Made by a program: the position numbers and the translations under genes. The notes under the pieces were generated by a model. That model saw only the letters and a list, made by a program, of their open reading frames with translations, was not told where the DNA came from and searched no databases. From NCBI RefSeq assembly GCF_016859285.1, contig NC_053400.1:13902046-13966045 (forward strand): DNA of 64,000 nt, read 5' to 3'. Positions 47,001 to 60,045 of this stretch are shown here, in pieces (the stretch's first letter is position 1; every line of letters begins with the position of its first letter). Source of the DNA: Xiphias gladius (taxonomy: Eukaryota > Chordata > Actinopteri > Istiophoriformes > Xiphiidae).

Positions 47001-48738
47001 AACACCACATGTGCATCATCATGTGAGAGGCTGCCTGGAGAACCATAAAGCCACAGAGGAGAGAACTCTGTTGTCACCTCTTTCTTTAGAGCACAGGACT
47101 TACAGTAGTCCATCATTTGCCAAATACCCACACACATCTATTGAGAAAGCTGTTGAAAAAAACCCCATCCTGACCACTTGGTTCAGTCCCACCCAGCCTG
47201 GCCACAAAAGGGGTTTATCACTCAGCTATAAGGCAAAGAGGTTTTCTACCAGACAACTCGCCAAAACATTTTTGTCAAGCTCCTTGGCTTGGGATGATTT
47301 GCCTTTCTCTGAGAGTCTTGCAGAGTTTTTGGGTGAGGAAAACAAAGATTTTGACATTGTTAGTGAAACCGATCCACATCTAAAAGTGCAAAATCAGAAA
47401 GAAACAGTAAGAAACAACCTGGAAATCAGATCACAAGACATGAACTTGTCAATTGAGTCAACTTCTTTTTATCAAAGTAACACAGATATAACAGAGAGCC
47501 ACTCACTGATGTTACTGGATATCACTAATAAACCTGCACTGAACAATGGAGGTGATAAACATGATTTATCTGACCAGGTATGCAAGAACTCCGTTGGATG
47601 TTTAAACAAAAGTCAAGCCAGAAGCATTTGTTTCCATCAGTGTAATCAGGAGGACGAGGAAGCTAGTTCTCTGTCTTTTGAAAACAAAGAAGAAGAGCAG
47701 CTTGAAGGAGATACCTATAATTGTTCAGCAGACCTATTCGGTAGCTCAGTAATGATCGAAATGAACACAAAGACACTAAGCATGTATGCAGAAACCGTCA
47801 GGACAACTTCAGAAGCTTGCATGCTGCTTTCCAGTCCAGACAAACAACACCTGAGGAATGAAAAGGCTGGTGTCCCACATTCAACACCAGACAAACAGAA
47901 GCTGAAAAGTAATAAACACATTAACAGAGACAGTTTAATTCAACCAGGCACACAAGATCTTGACTTCATCCCTCCTGCTCAGTCTACCCCAATTGTAAAA
48001 GCAGCTGTTGTGTCAGGGTCACCTGCCTCCTCATACTCCCCCTCGACATTAGGTGAATTCAGTTCACAACCAGACTGTCAAGATTTGTGTGCTTTTTACA
48101 GTGATCTGCCAGAATTGGACAGTAGAAATCCAGCCAGAATCACCTCTTCTCAGTGTAGACTGAACACTGTCAGTGCTAACCAGCTGTCCCAGTGTGTCAA
48201 AGAGTCTACTAAAGAAAACTTGGTGTGGGGCATGACATCCAGCAGACACGACCACAGACTTACCCCAAAAAAGAGGTTCTGGGAATCAAACAAGCATAAA
48301 GATCATATGTTTCAGCAGCACCTGACGGCAAAGAGGGGGGATCTAAACCTGGGGTCAACATTAATGATTACCAACAAATGTGACTCAAGTGTTTGTGATG
48401 TGACTGTGTGTGAGTATAAGGACAATGAAGTAATTGTTCCACCTACTCCTGCTGCTAAAACACGACTGAATGTGAAGTTCAGAAGAAGAAGGCAGACTGA
48501 TAAGAGCAGTGGTGATTTGGAATCTACTTGGAAAGCGCAGCAGGGGGATGGAGTTAATTGTAAAAGAACTCTGTTGGATCAAACTTTCACATCATCACAA
48601 AGAGGTCTGATACAAACAGGAAATTGTGACAGTGAGATAGTTGATGAGGGGAGTCTGGATGGATCCAGTGGTTACCTCCTTGACGATGAGAACCAGGCAT
48701 GTGATTGGTCTAGAGATCTTTTCTCTAACTCGGTCTGA
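44042..48738 (+). CDS. ddias: DNA damage-induced apoptosis suppressor (Noxin)
   Basis: DDIAS is a nuclear/cytoplasmic protein induced by DNA damage that restrains apoptosis and supports proliferation. Five coding exons (44042-44163, 44529-44690, 45211-45319, 46088-46401 and 46893-48738) join in frame to 850 residues. The N-terminal half matches the family's OB-fold, RPA-like region: VLSVRDTCVFYPCCKGCLSR, a zinc-binding pair of CxxC motifs (CCKGC, CSKCG), YRYRLSLKVA, VTVFGTCLNPFFGIHASGLQ, and AVEDCFIGRHFIFGV. The large last exon is low-conservation, but holds the family motif WDDLPFSESL near residue 368 and a late PPTP motif. It ends WSRDLFSNSV, like human WSPELFS. Human DDIAS is about 1000 residues, so the shorter tail is normal for fish. 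The start codon follows a GC-rich promoter with GCTAGC words. The gene appears intact. Confidence 0.93.
45892..45986 (+). repeat. Dispersed teleost repeat in ddias intron 3
   Basis: GCTAGGGCTGCAACTAATGA, TTATTTTCATTATTGGTTAA, ACCAATCGACTAATTGTTTT is the wording of a high-copy fish repeat (AGGGCTGCAACTAACGATTA family). It sits about 100 bases before exon 4. Confidence 0.65.
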
Positions 48739-50330
48739 GAGGTTCTGTTGCAGATGGACTTTACTAATTGATCCAATAATGCAAAAGTTATTTAATGTAC
48801 TTCAGGCCAGCAACCCAGTTATGAGAGACCTTTTCCACTGAAAGAGTAGTACTACTGCGATCACTCGTACTGTTACTGGTACTCAAAATCTTTGCAGAGG
48901 GATATAAGAATAGAGCAAATATATTAAAAACTAAAAATGGGGGCTGTTGAAAGGCACTACAGGAGAAGCCTTAACTTGACCCGCCCTCTGCTATATGCAC
49001 TGTATCTGTAAACATACAAAGACACCTCTTCTGATTTGTGGGTTCAGCTGCCTCATGCACACCCGTTGCTAAAAAGTGCATAAAATCAAGCACCAAGCCA
49101 TGTAATCGCCTTTGACATTTGCAGTGGAATGGGTTATAGTGAAGATTTCAGTGCCCAACTTCAACTAAGTCTTTTGGAAAGCCTTCCCAGAACAGTGAAT
49201 GCTCCTATAGGAGCAAAGGTGGGGGCAACTCCTTATTAATGCCCATGATTTTGGAATGAGATATTCAACATTCAATATAGTTTTAATGTGTGGATGTCTA
49301 CATACTTTTAGAGATTAATTTTAAAGGAAGAATCTCCTTCACAGAGTTAACTTTAAAACAATTAAGGCTTTTATTGGTAACGTCTCAGTAACTGAAATGT
49401 GGATCAGATGAACTTTTAAACATTGAGGTGTAATTTTTACCTTGTCTGAGGTATTTGGACCATACCGTGTGACACATTAGTAACTCTGTTCTGAGCTGCT
49501 GTCTGCTGCTGTACCTCACTGCTCCACCCTCATAGCTGGCTTCATTGACTCATAACATGGTGTGTGCTCTGTTGCTTTTACAACTTTCTGAATGCTATTA
49601 AAGTGAAGAGACAGTAAAAGGATAATATATATATATATATGATTGGGTGGGTATCTGATAAATTTACTGCCTTAGAACCACTGGAATTTAAATAGTTAAA
49701 TTCTTGACAAAGACTTTCTTTCTGAATTACCCTTTTTAATATATAACATTATAACCTTTTTAAATATAAGTTAATAGGAAGGAATATGTTACGGAACAAA
49801 GGCCCCAGCTGGAACTGAACCATGGATTTTTAAATGTCTGTTTACAGTATGCATCCTATCCCCAAGGCCAGCAAGACACACTATCACTCTTGAATGCTCT
49901 CCAGTCTAATTTGACTCACTCTACTCCCTGGTACTTCTGTTGGCAGCAAAGTCCTTAAGCTGACTTTCTGTTCTGCTGCTACTGTGTGTGTGTTTTTGCA
50001 GGGGTGTTAATGTAGGGATCAGTGTGTGCAGTGCCATGCCAGAGAGCTAAGAATAGCAGCCACCAAATTCTATGACTCCAATGTTCTTGATATGTGAGTA
50101 AAAAAAAATGGGACAAGAGGTAAACAGCTGGATCTCTGTGCTGTATATGTTACAGAGGCAGGGCCGGTATGTAGTCAACTGGGCATGGCGTGATGTGTGT
50201 GTCTGTTTTCCTGTATGTATGTTACGATATCTTTTTTTTATCTGAAGTGCCGTGTGTTGCTTTTTTTTAGTAGAGGAACTCAGACTGTGGATCTTGGAGT
50301 AACCCTCAGGTACACTTCAGAACTATTTTG
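48739..50330. other. ddias 3' UTR and following intergenic DNA
   Basis: No coding frame was recognised. ATTAAA near 49598, in TGCTATTAAAGTG, is a possible ddias poly(A) signal. A short (AT)n run lies near 49625-49641. Confidence 0.45.
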
Positions 50331-50439
50331 TCATGACACAGGTGGGTGATGTATTACAGGAAAAGCCTGAAAAGTGAGTGGAGAAAATGCCCTCATCCAT
50401 AGGTCATGAGGGGTCACTGAATGGTTTGATGAATATGAA

Positions 50440-50670
50440 ATGATCACTGGATCTCAACCCATTTGAACACCTATGGGAGATTTTGGACCACCGTGTTAGA
50501 CAGCGCTTCCCACCACCATCATCAAAAGTCCAAATGAGGGAATGTCTTTTAGAGCAGCGGTGTTCATCCCTCAAGTAGAGTTCCAGAGACTTGTAAAATC
50601 TATGCCAAGGCGCATTGAAGCTGTTCGTGGTGCCCCAACGCCTTATGACGACACTTTATAATGGTTTTTC
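50440..50670 (+). mobile_element. Tc1/mariner-like transposase C-terminal fragment
   Basis: A plus-strand frame reads [20 protein letters not shown] and RFPPPSS, the region around the third catalytic acid of a Tc1-like DDE transposase. It is followed by decayed sequence. Other catalytic parts and terminal repeats are not visible nearby, so this is a small relic. Confidence 0.6.
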
Positions 50671-50969
50671 CTTTTACTTTGCAGCAGTGAAAGACAGCCA
50701 TCCCTGAGGTGATACAAGGAAAGCTGTAAAGAAAAGAACAAGACGCATTCGTACAAAACAAGTTACATGCTTTTGTGGTGTGTTGTTGCAGTGCTTCTTC
50801 TGCCAGAGAGATTAGATTATGTTGAATCCACCTTGTGTGTGGAAAAAATATCTGTGCTGAATGGTAGTCCAGAACATTAGCTATGGGAGAACTCAGAAGC
50901 TCAACAAAAGTGTCCCTGTGGTGGCTGTTTTAGTGCTATGTCCCATTGGCAGTGCATTCGTTCTGATGT

Positions 50970-50972
<3 letters not shown>

Positions 50973-51013
<41 letters not shown>
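50973..51013. repeat. (GT)n microsatellite
   Basis: About 20 uninterrupted GT units, followed by GCGTGCC. Confidence 0.95.
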
Positions 51014-51017
<4 letters not shown>

Positions 51018-51697
51018 CCAGAGAATTTTGGCATCAGTTGTTTCAATAATAAAAATAGCAAATATAACCTTGAGTGTTAGTACGTATAACCACAAATGTC
51101 ATTTTCATGCACTTTGGAATACCAAGTGCAAATATATAAAATCCCAATGGGCATTTGGGCATTTTAAGATTTGAGTGTAAAGTCTGGCCTGATAGTGGCG
51201 CTAAAAGAAAATACCCACACATCTGAAGAAATACCCTTTTGTTTGACCCAGTTATAAAGCAGATTTCCAGCATTAGCCACTTTTTCTGACTCTTTCTTAT
51301 TTGGTCTTGCTAATTTCACTGTGTTCACTACCTATTTGGACTACCTCAACTTTTAACTGATTCAGCAACCATGTCAGTTCTAAAATGCTGTGTTATTTAC
51401 TGTTCTCGTTTAAAAATAGAGGATTTTTGAACAAGGTTTGACAGAACCTTTTTCAATTGGCCATGAGCCTTCACATGTTTCATGAATACAGTCCCAGAAA
51501 GTGATGTGTTTCCAAAAGTTGCAGCTGTGTTTGTGTGTGTGCCAAGGGAGACCCTCTCTCCTTTGTATTCAACTAGTTCAGTACGTGAGCTATGTCACCA
51601 GGCACCCAGTGAATGGAAACACTCAAAGCCACTATGTTTCCAGCATACATCTAGTACTTTGTCATCATTGCTTAAATTATAACAGAATTTGGAGTTC

Positions 51698-51868
51698 TCT
51701 GGGAGCCGAATGGTTAGAGTGCGTACCACATAACCACAATGTGTGCCGTTTGATTCCAGCCGGGAACCTTTGTTGCATGTCACACCCCATTTCTCTCCCC
51801 CATGTTTCCTGTCTGCCACTCCACTTCTCCTGGTCAAATAATAGCAAAAATAATCTTAAAGGATTTAT
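51698..51868 (+). mobile_element. tRNA-derived SINE
   Basis: The head shows an A-box-like TGGTTAGAGTGC and a B-box-like GTTTGATTCCAGC, the RNA polymerase III promoter of tRNA-derived SINEs. The body then reads CCTTTGTTGCATGTCACACC and CTCTCCCCCATGTTTCCTGT, typical of a common fish SINE. The copy is diverged. Confidence 0.75.
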
Positions 51869-51949
51869 AGAAATAGGCAGAATTATAACATAATTTCTTT
51901 CATTATTATTATTTTATATTTAATTTGGGTTTTTTTTTGTTTTTGTTTT

Positions 51950-52100
51950 TTTAAGATTATTTTTTGGTGGTTTGCCTTTATTTGACAGTCACGGTGTAGA
52001 TAGTGTCAAGAAAAACAGGGAGAGAGAGGGGTACAGAATAAAACCGAATGTTGCAATTGCATGGTAGGCACCTTAACCATTAGATCACCGGAATGCTCCA
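51950..52100 (-). mobile_element. tRNA-derived SINE, opposite orientation
   Basis: TTTGCCTTTATTTGACAGTC, AACAGGGAGAGAGAGGGGTA and a final GGCACCTTAACCATTAGATC are the inverse of the same SINE type seen at 51698-51868. The two lie 80 bases apart in inverted orientation. Confidence 0.65.
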
Positions 52101-52807
52101 TTTCGTTATTTTTTAAAGTTATTTTACTTGTATTTCATTTTGGCACCTTTTGCACACACAATACACCCAAATACTGAAAGCACTATATTAAATATAAAAA
52201 TGATAACTCTATAACGTGCATCTGCAGCTATGCACAGTATAAAGCAAAATACTGGTATTCTACTTCTGTATAAAATATTACAATTGAATTTGATTAAGTC
52301 TGTTAAATTAGTTAATTCAAAAAACAAGCGACTCAGTGTGTTCTGTCTGTTTTTGAATGGATATCCCACCTAAACAACTACAGGTTTTAACTGTTGCTAT
52401 ATTTTTAAAATACATACTAAACATATATAAACATATAGACATATTTTTGATATACTTTTTTTTTACATACATTTAGTTGGCACCAAAATTAATTTTGCAA
52501 AAAGCTATTAACTTGTTAGTACCACAAGACTAATATTAAATGGTTCATTGTGTGATGGTGTGTGTAGTATTTCCATTGCAGAGTTATGAGGGAAAATGTA
52601 TTACCGCCCTGTGGGCAGCTGGAGGAGTGGCTGTAACATTAGAGTGCTGTGGAGATGAAAAAGCATGACAAGCACATGGTGTGGAAGGGTGGAGAAATGG
52701 CTTAGTATGGAGTTGTCAACAAAGCGTCAGCCGGAGGGCCGGCTCTTACTCCTTACACTGGGGAAACTTCCCTGTGTAGAATTGAAGCAGATAGAAATGT
52801 TTACAGA

Positions 52808-52857
52808 TACAGTGGGGTCCAAAAATTCTGGGCTCAGACTTTTTTGACCCCACTGTA
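52808..52857. repeat. Short foldback repeat (TACAGTGGGGTCCAAAAA type)
   Basis: TACAGTGGGGTC at the left and GACCCCACTGTA at the right are exact inverse complements, separated by about 26 bases containing CTGGGCTCAGA. This looks like the two terminal repeats of a transposon brought together (a minimal MITE). Confidence 0.75.
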
Positions 52858-52859
52858 CG

Positions 52860-53598
52860 TGACAGATTTCTTAGTCACCGCATCCACTATGGCTTGTGTG
52901 TAACTGTAACAATGGAGTGGAAAACGCTGGTGAAGCCTTAAAGTTGATAAGTCAATTAATGCTTTAATAGAATCCTTTTTGACATGTATACCGCACCGTC
53001 AGAAATGGGTTCAGATATTCACACATAAACTCCACAGACCATGATCATGACCTCTGACCTCCCTGCAGGAGACAGACAAAAACAGGAAGCTCCCCAAGAG
53101 AATTCAGTTGTTATTCTAATTATGAAAGACAGACCCTATGCTGTGCTCATCTTTTGTTTTTGGTTTTTTTGGGATTTTTTTCCTGCATATTTGTGTAATT
53201 GAAAAAAAATGACTCCCCTGATACCATTACAAACCATCTTGTGATGTGATTAGAAATAGTGTATCTATTTGCTGCAGCTCTGTGGTCTCCTGTTGGTTTT
53301 CTGTCGACTGGTCTCAGTCCCCCTTCATAACAGGCCATGGAGATTCTGACGTTAGATGCCAGCGCTCCTTATAAGCACCTGTCCCTGTGCGTCACGCCCT
53401 GCTCCCAGTATGAAAAGCGTGTGATTGTTTTCCGAATGAGACAGTGTGCGTAGATAGTAGACTGATACTATATAGCCTCCATGGAGGTTCTTTTCTCCAT
53501 TCAACTGCAAGCAAGACCTGGTACAACTCTGCACACGAGGAGCCTCATACTGTACACCACAGGATAGTGGGGATTTGTTGCTCATCTCCCAATATAAA
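52860..53598. other. Upstream region of the BTB gene
   Basis: No further coding frame was recognised. The stretch just before 53599 ends in CCAATATAAAATGG, which contains CCAAT/TATAAA-like words but may be simply the 5' UTR. No promoter element can be assigned with confidence. Confidence 0.35.
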
Positions 53599-56500
53599 AT
53601 GGAGGTAAGAGAATATTTATTAGTACATGATTTACATGTTCAAGCCGCCTACTGCTATAAAGATAGTAAAGACTATTATGACTTTACTTTCACTGATATG
53701 TTAAATAACCAAGTAACTTTACTCATCATTGGACTCATGGCTTTTTATTTTTTTATCTTTATCTTTATAGTAGCCAACTGTAAACATGTATTGACAGTTG
53801 TGCATATTGAAAGTATAAATTAATTTTTTTCTGAGAGTGCTTAAACTACAGAGTAGTTTTTAGATAGAAAACGTAATCCTTGAAAATGAATGTTTCTACA
53901 TGATTTAAAGTTCTTGTGCATGTACATCCCTGGAGTTTATTTGATGGGTTTTTTTTTTAGTGCCATTCTTTTAATCTTGTTACTTAAGCAAAAATAACTA
54001 TTACTGACCAAGCTCTGTCCTCTCCAGGCATTACCTTGTGCCCAGGAAGTTAGTAGTCACACAGCATCACTGTTGATGAGTCTTAACCTCCAAAGAGAAC
54101 AAGCTCAGTTCTGTGACTGTGTGGTCAGACAAAGACAGAGCCCAGGTCAACTCTACCCTGCACACAGGTACGCAACATGAACTGGTTTTATTATTGCAAA
54201 TGCCCCCCCCCCATGTACATATTGAAGAAATATTAGAAAGTCTTTGTTTATATTGGTAGTGTTGTGTCTTATTTGATGATCATGAATTTATACAGCCTCA
54301 CAATTTAGTTCTTTTTGCTCCTGCAGGTGTGTTCTGGCAGCTTCCAGTCCAGTGCTGGCATCTATCTTGTCTTCTACTGGTGCCCTGGTGGAACTGCAAG
54401 CACCATGTCTGTCCGGTTCTGTGCTGTCACTTATTCTGGACTACATCTATACAGGGACCTTGCCGTACACACGTACCCAGCAATATTATTACGGTCTGCT
54501 CAATGCCGCCTGCTACCTGCAGATGGATGAACTGCAGGGTTCTCTCAGGGCTTGGCAACAGACTCAGGCGAACAATGCAGATAAAACAAATGCTTCCACT
54601 GGAACTGAGAATCAGCCATATGAAGACATCAATACCCATAGTAAAAGTGCGAACTCCTGTAGTAAGTGTCTACCTTTAACATGCAGTATAGATACATTTC
54701 AAAGACGTGGGGAAACAGACACTTGCAGCGTGAAAAGTACTGCAAGTTCACTGCAGAGAGAGGATCATCAATATTCAGCCAAAGTAAAAACCTGTGATGA
54801 AGCTCAGATGCATTCAGCCAGTATAGATCCCTGTATTAAAGGTGGGAAAACAGATACATTTGGATCTAGCCGTATAATTGGTGCAAACCACTGTAGTAGA
54901 AAAGATGTAAGCACTTTAAGCCATGTGAATACCTGTTGTAGTATATCTGAGCGCTGCACTGAAAGTAGTGTAATTACACGTAACTGCAGACAAGTATCTT
55001 ATCCGACGCCTCATGATTTGATTCAAAATATCCCTTCCGCCACTGAAGTGCGCGGAGTGTCTAAAGTGGACAAAGAGGTGCAAAAGGATCAGCTCCATTC
55101 ACGAGGCACTGTAAAACCAGAGACTTGGCAGAAGAGAACAGAAGAGGAGCCCGTGAACACAGCTAAGGACAGGAGGAACTCCTCATCCTCTTCCTCAGCA
55201 CCACATCCGTGCTGTGGGGCAGTGCCTGTCATCTGTCACAGCAGTAGAGCAACTATGCTCCAGCTGGCAGAAGAGTCTACAATGCCTCCTCACCATGCAG
55301 TATCCCAGGCCTCGGTCAACTCCAGCAGTGCCCCTGTGTCACGATCAGCAAGCACAGACAATGACATTATTGTTGAAGGTATTACTGCTAAATACAAAAA
55401 TCACCATGGGGTAAAGAATCAGGATTACAGAAACATTAACGACCACACTGGAACACAGAATTGGGATTACCAGAATAGTTCAGATCAATGTGCAATACAG
55501 GATTTATTTTACAAATCCAGTGCAGATCAATCTGACATGCTAGAACAAGATTACAACAGCAGCAATGCAGATTATTTTATGAAACAGAATGATGAATTTA
55601 TGGACAATGAATTATCCCACATTACACATCATAGTGATCACCAAGCTCATTGTGACTCATCTCAGAATAAGAATCACACAAAACATTTTAGAGATGATTC
55701 AGTGCCACAGCGTAAGGTTCACAGCAGTTTACTCAAGGGATTAAGGTATAAAACTGAGCTCAGTTTTGATGATTTGCCTTCGAAACATCAACGACTGGAT
55801 AGCCACGATGTCTCAGTGTCAGCTGCAGCAGAGGATTTCTCACAACATCCAACAGCTGTTGTTCCACCTCCTTTGGAGGACTTGGACAGAGGAAGTGACT
55901 CTCACTGTGAAGACTTGTGTCCCGAGGAAGAAGCCAAAGAGGAACACAGTTACTCTGACAGGTTTCCAACTGACGTGGATAGACAGGACCCCCGCTGTAA
56001 CCTCTATGGACCTAAGACACATTGGTACCCAAACCTGCGTAGAGCTGAGACGAGCACACAAGACACTGCTTCAATGCCACATGAACATGACTCAGACAAC
56101 AGAGACACATCTATGGAAGACAAAAGACACAGTCCTGATGTTTGTCTGCCTATCTCCACCACACCAGAATCAAGTTTGGATAATGTCACTTGTGGTCTCT
56201 TTGTCTTTGAACGCTGCAAATCACTGGAACTTGAAAAGATCTCAGACACTGAAATCCCAGAGCCACACTTAACCTTCACAGAGATTGTGAACAGCAACAG
56301 TTCTGACCCCATGTATAGTGTTGTGGGGCAGTCATACCGTGGACATCTTCATTGTCACTGCCTACCCCAGGAGGACAAGCACTTGTTGCACAGAGACTCT
56401 GATCACAAACACTCCCACCTTAGCCACCCTGATTATTCAGACCAGTCCAGTGACGAGGAGGAAGCTGGGACCTTTGCCAGTCCAGGTCACAGTTCTCTGA

Positions 56501-57216
56501 GGCAGCAGTTTGCTACAGGGACGAATGACCAGGTTCTACTGCTGGACATTAATGCCAAACCTTCTGAGTTGCTTGTATCCTACAAACACAGATCGGAAGA
56601 AGAAGAGAAAAGCGTCGCATTGGGCAAAAATGAAACATTTGGGACTTGGATCAGGAATAATGACAGAGAAAAAAGGAATGAATCAACATCTGTAACGAGG
56701 GTTTACAAGAGAAAAATTAGATGTAGGACAAAAATTGGGTCAAATGTTGAAGAAAGAAAATCAGTTGGTAAAGACCAAAGAACGCTAAGAGGTGATGTCA
56801 CACATAAAGCTGGGGTTGTGGAGGAGGTTTCTAACCCTAAAGTGTGTGAGAACCAGAGCAGTACCGTGACAGTCTGTTCACTTCCTAGTGTGCCAGACTC
56901 TGTGCAAGCCTCCATGTCGTCTGCCTCGTCTGTCTGCATACCCTCTACCGTTTCAGCCAGCATGCCAACAAATATATCAGCTGATCTGTCAACTCCTCCT
57001 CACCACCCTTTCCAGTGTTCTCTTTGCGACCGTTCTTTTAGCCAGCGAGGCTCTCTGAATAGACATGTGCGGAGCCACCTTGGTGTACGGCCTTTCCCCT
57101 GCCCCTGTTGCCCTATGACCTTTTCACGCCAGTACCGTGTCACAGAGCACATGCGGGTTCACCAGCGGTGTACCTTAGGGAATGACTTTCACAAACCCCC
57201 TGCCTCTTCAATTTGA
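53599..57216 (+). CDS. BTB/POZ protein with two C-terminal C2H2 zinc fingers (ZBTB-like)
   Basis: This is a probable nuclear transcription regulator: BTB/POZ for dimerisation and corepressor binding, zinc fingers for DNA. Three coding exons join in frame to 1011 residues: 53599-53604 (only ATG GAG), 54028-54167 and 54327-57216. Residues about 10-110 form the BTB domain (SLLMSLNLQREQAQFCDCVV, AHRCVLAASSPVLASIL, LILDYIYTGTLPY, LLNAACYLQMDEL). A long, serine- and histidine-rich, disordered middle follows, with degenerate repeats around residues 405-470 (NQDYRNIND, NWDYQNSSDQ, EQDYNSSNADY). Two C2H2 fingers close the protein from about residue 944: FQCSLCDRSFSQRGSLNRH and FPCPCCPMTFSRQYRVTEH, joined by the linker SHLGVRP. 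I cannot assign a specific ZBTB orthologue. The six-base first coding exon is inferred from the phase and the ATGGAG|GTAAGA donor, so an alternative start is possible. Confidence 0.85.
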
Positions 57217-57266
57217 GACGATACATTAAGCAAATGATTACTGTAGTCCCCAGCATAAGTGGTATA

Positions 57267-57272
57267 AATAAA
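57267..57272 (+). terminator. Candidate poly(A) signal of the BTB gene
   Basis: AATAAA in a run of ATAA words 51 bases after the stop codon. Longer 3' UTRs are possible, since further hexamers occur downstream. Confidence 0.45.
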
Positions 57273-60045
57273 ATAATAATAATAAAGAAAATTTTGAAAA
57301 AGTTATGACCAGAGGTATACATACATGCAGACATTTACAGATATGCGCTTATTTTAAACAAAGCTGTTGCTTCCTACCTTAGCACGTTAACACAATGTCG
57401 GTAACTAATTCTTTGGCAGATTTACGCTCTGACTCCATTCCATTCAGTACTATAGAGTACCTGAATTCAGTACGCACTACAGTCTAACTAATCAGGAGGA
57501 CAGTCCATGGACTGTGTTCTCACTGGCACCTGATAGTTGCAACAAATGTGAATACTGTTTTTTTCCTGAAGTGACAGGAAGGACAGCGGGACTCAGAGTG
57601 ACTCATCAAACCCATGAACAGAGAACAGACAGGGTCTCAAACCATGGTAAATATACTGTTCCACCACAGTCCACCACACAAATAGATATAATAACAGTAT
57701 TACAAATTATGTAATTGCATACTCCTGTATTGCTCTTGAGTTTACACAGTACATCTTACAGTTATAAGGACCTTTTAAACCAGTTGCCTTTCACATGTCA
57801 TTAATGTGACTAATATTCCCTTTTTAGGCTGTCTAGGATGTCAAACTCTTTAAGTGCTTTTAAAGGCAAGTGTAATTATCAAATGATGAAAACAATTTTA
57901 ACAACATTTCCATTTCCTTATTTATGCATGTCATTGTTTTGTTCATTGGAGGCCTTGTGGTGTTTAATCTATGAGACATTCAAAATTAGAGATTCATTAC
58001 AGGTGCACATTTTGTAAAATTGATAGAGAAAAGGAGCTTGTCCTCATAGATTTATTGTTTTGTATGTCCGATGTACAGTGTGCATATGACAAGATGTGGT
58101 GGACTCAATTCTAGGGAAATTTTTTTCTTGTTTTTTTCTTAGGTATATTTTTGTTATGGACGCATGAACTTCATATGTGTTTGTATGTATTTTTGATTTG
58201 TTTTATTCTGTACTCAAAGTCTCCACAGACATACTCAAAGTGAAAATGCGAAATTGACCCTTTTTTTTCCCTGATGTTATGACCGTGTTAAATTAAAAAA
58301 AAAAAAAAAACACTACCAGAAACTGTTCCTTCCAACGTCCCTTTTGTAAAAATTGTAAGACAGATGTATTGTAAGTTGTAGTCTGTTTTCCCTTTGTTTT
58401 AGTAAACTGATCCAAAATCAAAATGTCACTTAAAATGCTTTTTGCAAACTTATGATAACACTTGCACAGGATGGATGGATACACATGTCAGAGTTTGAGT
58501 AACATCGCACTCCCTGTTCTCTCTGTTTACAGAGAAAACTATTAGTGATACTGTTCGTCTCATATGCTGTCCTCTGTAAGCAAGGACAGTACATTATGTG
58601 TCATAGTGTTTTTATTTGATGGAGCTGCCACTGAAACAAGAGCTGACATGGTTTAAAAAAAAAAAAAAAAATCAAAGTGCCAAGGGGAGCCATGATGTTC
58701 TGTGCATGTTCTGCCAAAACTTGCCAAGTCTCTTTTGAGAGGGACAGGAAGTTGGAAAAGGATCACATCATTCTGTGATCAACACTTCAGAGAGTAAAAA
58801 CAGAGAACGGATCCCCAGAGCTGACATGCTTACTTTTGGGGTTGGTGACATTACATTTGCTCATTTTCATGTTCAGATTCTCCCACTCCCACGCTTTCTT
58901 TCTTTTCTCTCTCTCTGCTCATAAAATGTTTCAGGATTAGCATGGCTGTATGTTTCCCTTTGGTAATAATGCAGTTTAAGATGTTGGCAAAACATTAATC
59001 AATACTTTGTAATGAACTGTCATGTTCTAAGCCAAAAGCACAAGTTTGTAACTCTGCTGGAATTTTAAATGTTAATTGGTCCTTAAAGGTTAATAATTTA
59101 GGGTTTTAGAACATACATCAAGTCTGCAATTAAATCATTAAGTTGTTCATAATTGAATTCTGGTATGCTGCACAACACTTTCAAATGGGAGTCAAACAGT
59201 AACCTGATAACAAGAACGAATTTCCAATTTTATTACACTATTTGAAATGCTGGAAAAATTGGGAGACGTGGGAAGTGGTTCAGAAGTCTGGAAGCAAACT
59301 GGTCAAACAGTCCAGCTTGCTTCCAGCTGGAGTGGTCTAAGACAAAGCTAATAATGTCATACTGGCCGAGGATAAACACAAGCCAGAAAGAGAGTTTTTT
59401 CATTATTGGCTTATAACTGGTCTATCAAGCATTAGTAAATGACTGAAAAACATTTATAAAGCCTTTAGTAAGAACTTGTAATAAAATAACTGACCAAAAA
59501 ATAACTACGAAATAACTATTTACAAAGGTTGTCTTATTAAAATCTGGTACCTTTTTACTGTCAGAGGACCAGCACCCTTATCCCAGTTTAGGCCTGCTTG
59601 ATTACTTTTCAGAAATTATTATAGTCAACACAAGGTTGGTTTTTATTTCATTTTTATTTATTTATTATTTTGTCATGTGGTGTATTAGTGTAAACATTCG
59701 GTGGAAATAGGTCAGCCTATGCCAGACTGAAGAGTAAGTAGCAGTTAATTGCCTAGGTGGGGGGGGGGAAGTTCAATGCCACCATCCTGTTGATTCTGGT
59801 GGCAAATGTTCAAAAGAGGGAATTATAGTAATAGATGACAGAGACACTAAAAGGCAACACATATCAGACATATGTATGATCTGTATTGCATTGTACATAA
59901 TGACCACAACATGCTGTCGTGCACTGGTTAATGTTTAGCAGTCAGGTATCATGATGTGCCCAGAGAGAGAAATACTTTGCTGTCTTTGTATGCTTCATAT
60001 TTCTTCTCTCTGCTCAATTTGTCCCACTTCTTCGTCCCGTGCTCG
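57273..60045. other. Intergenic region between convergent BTB and ms4a genes
   Basis: AT-rich DNA with A- and T-tracts (58291, 58655) and a G-tract near 59760. TTTATT hexamers near 59650-59665 could be the ms4a poly(A) signal on the minus strand. No conserved coding frame was seen. Confidence 0.45.
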
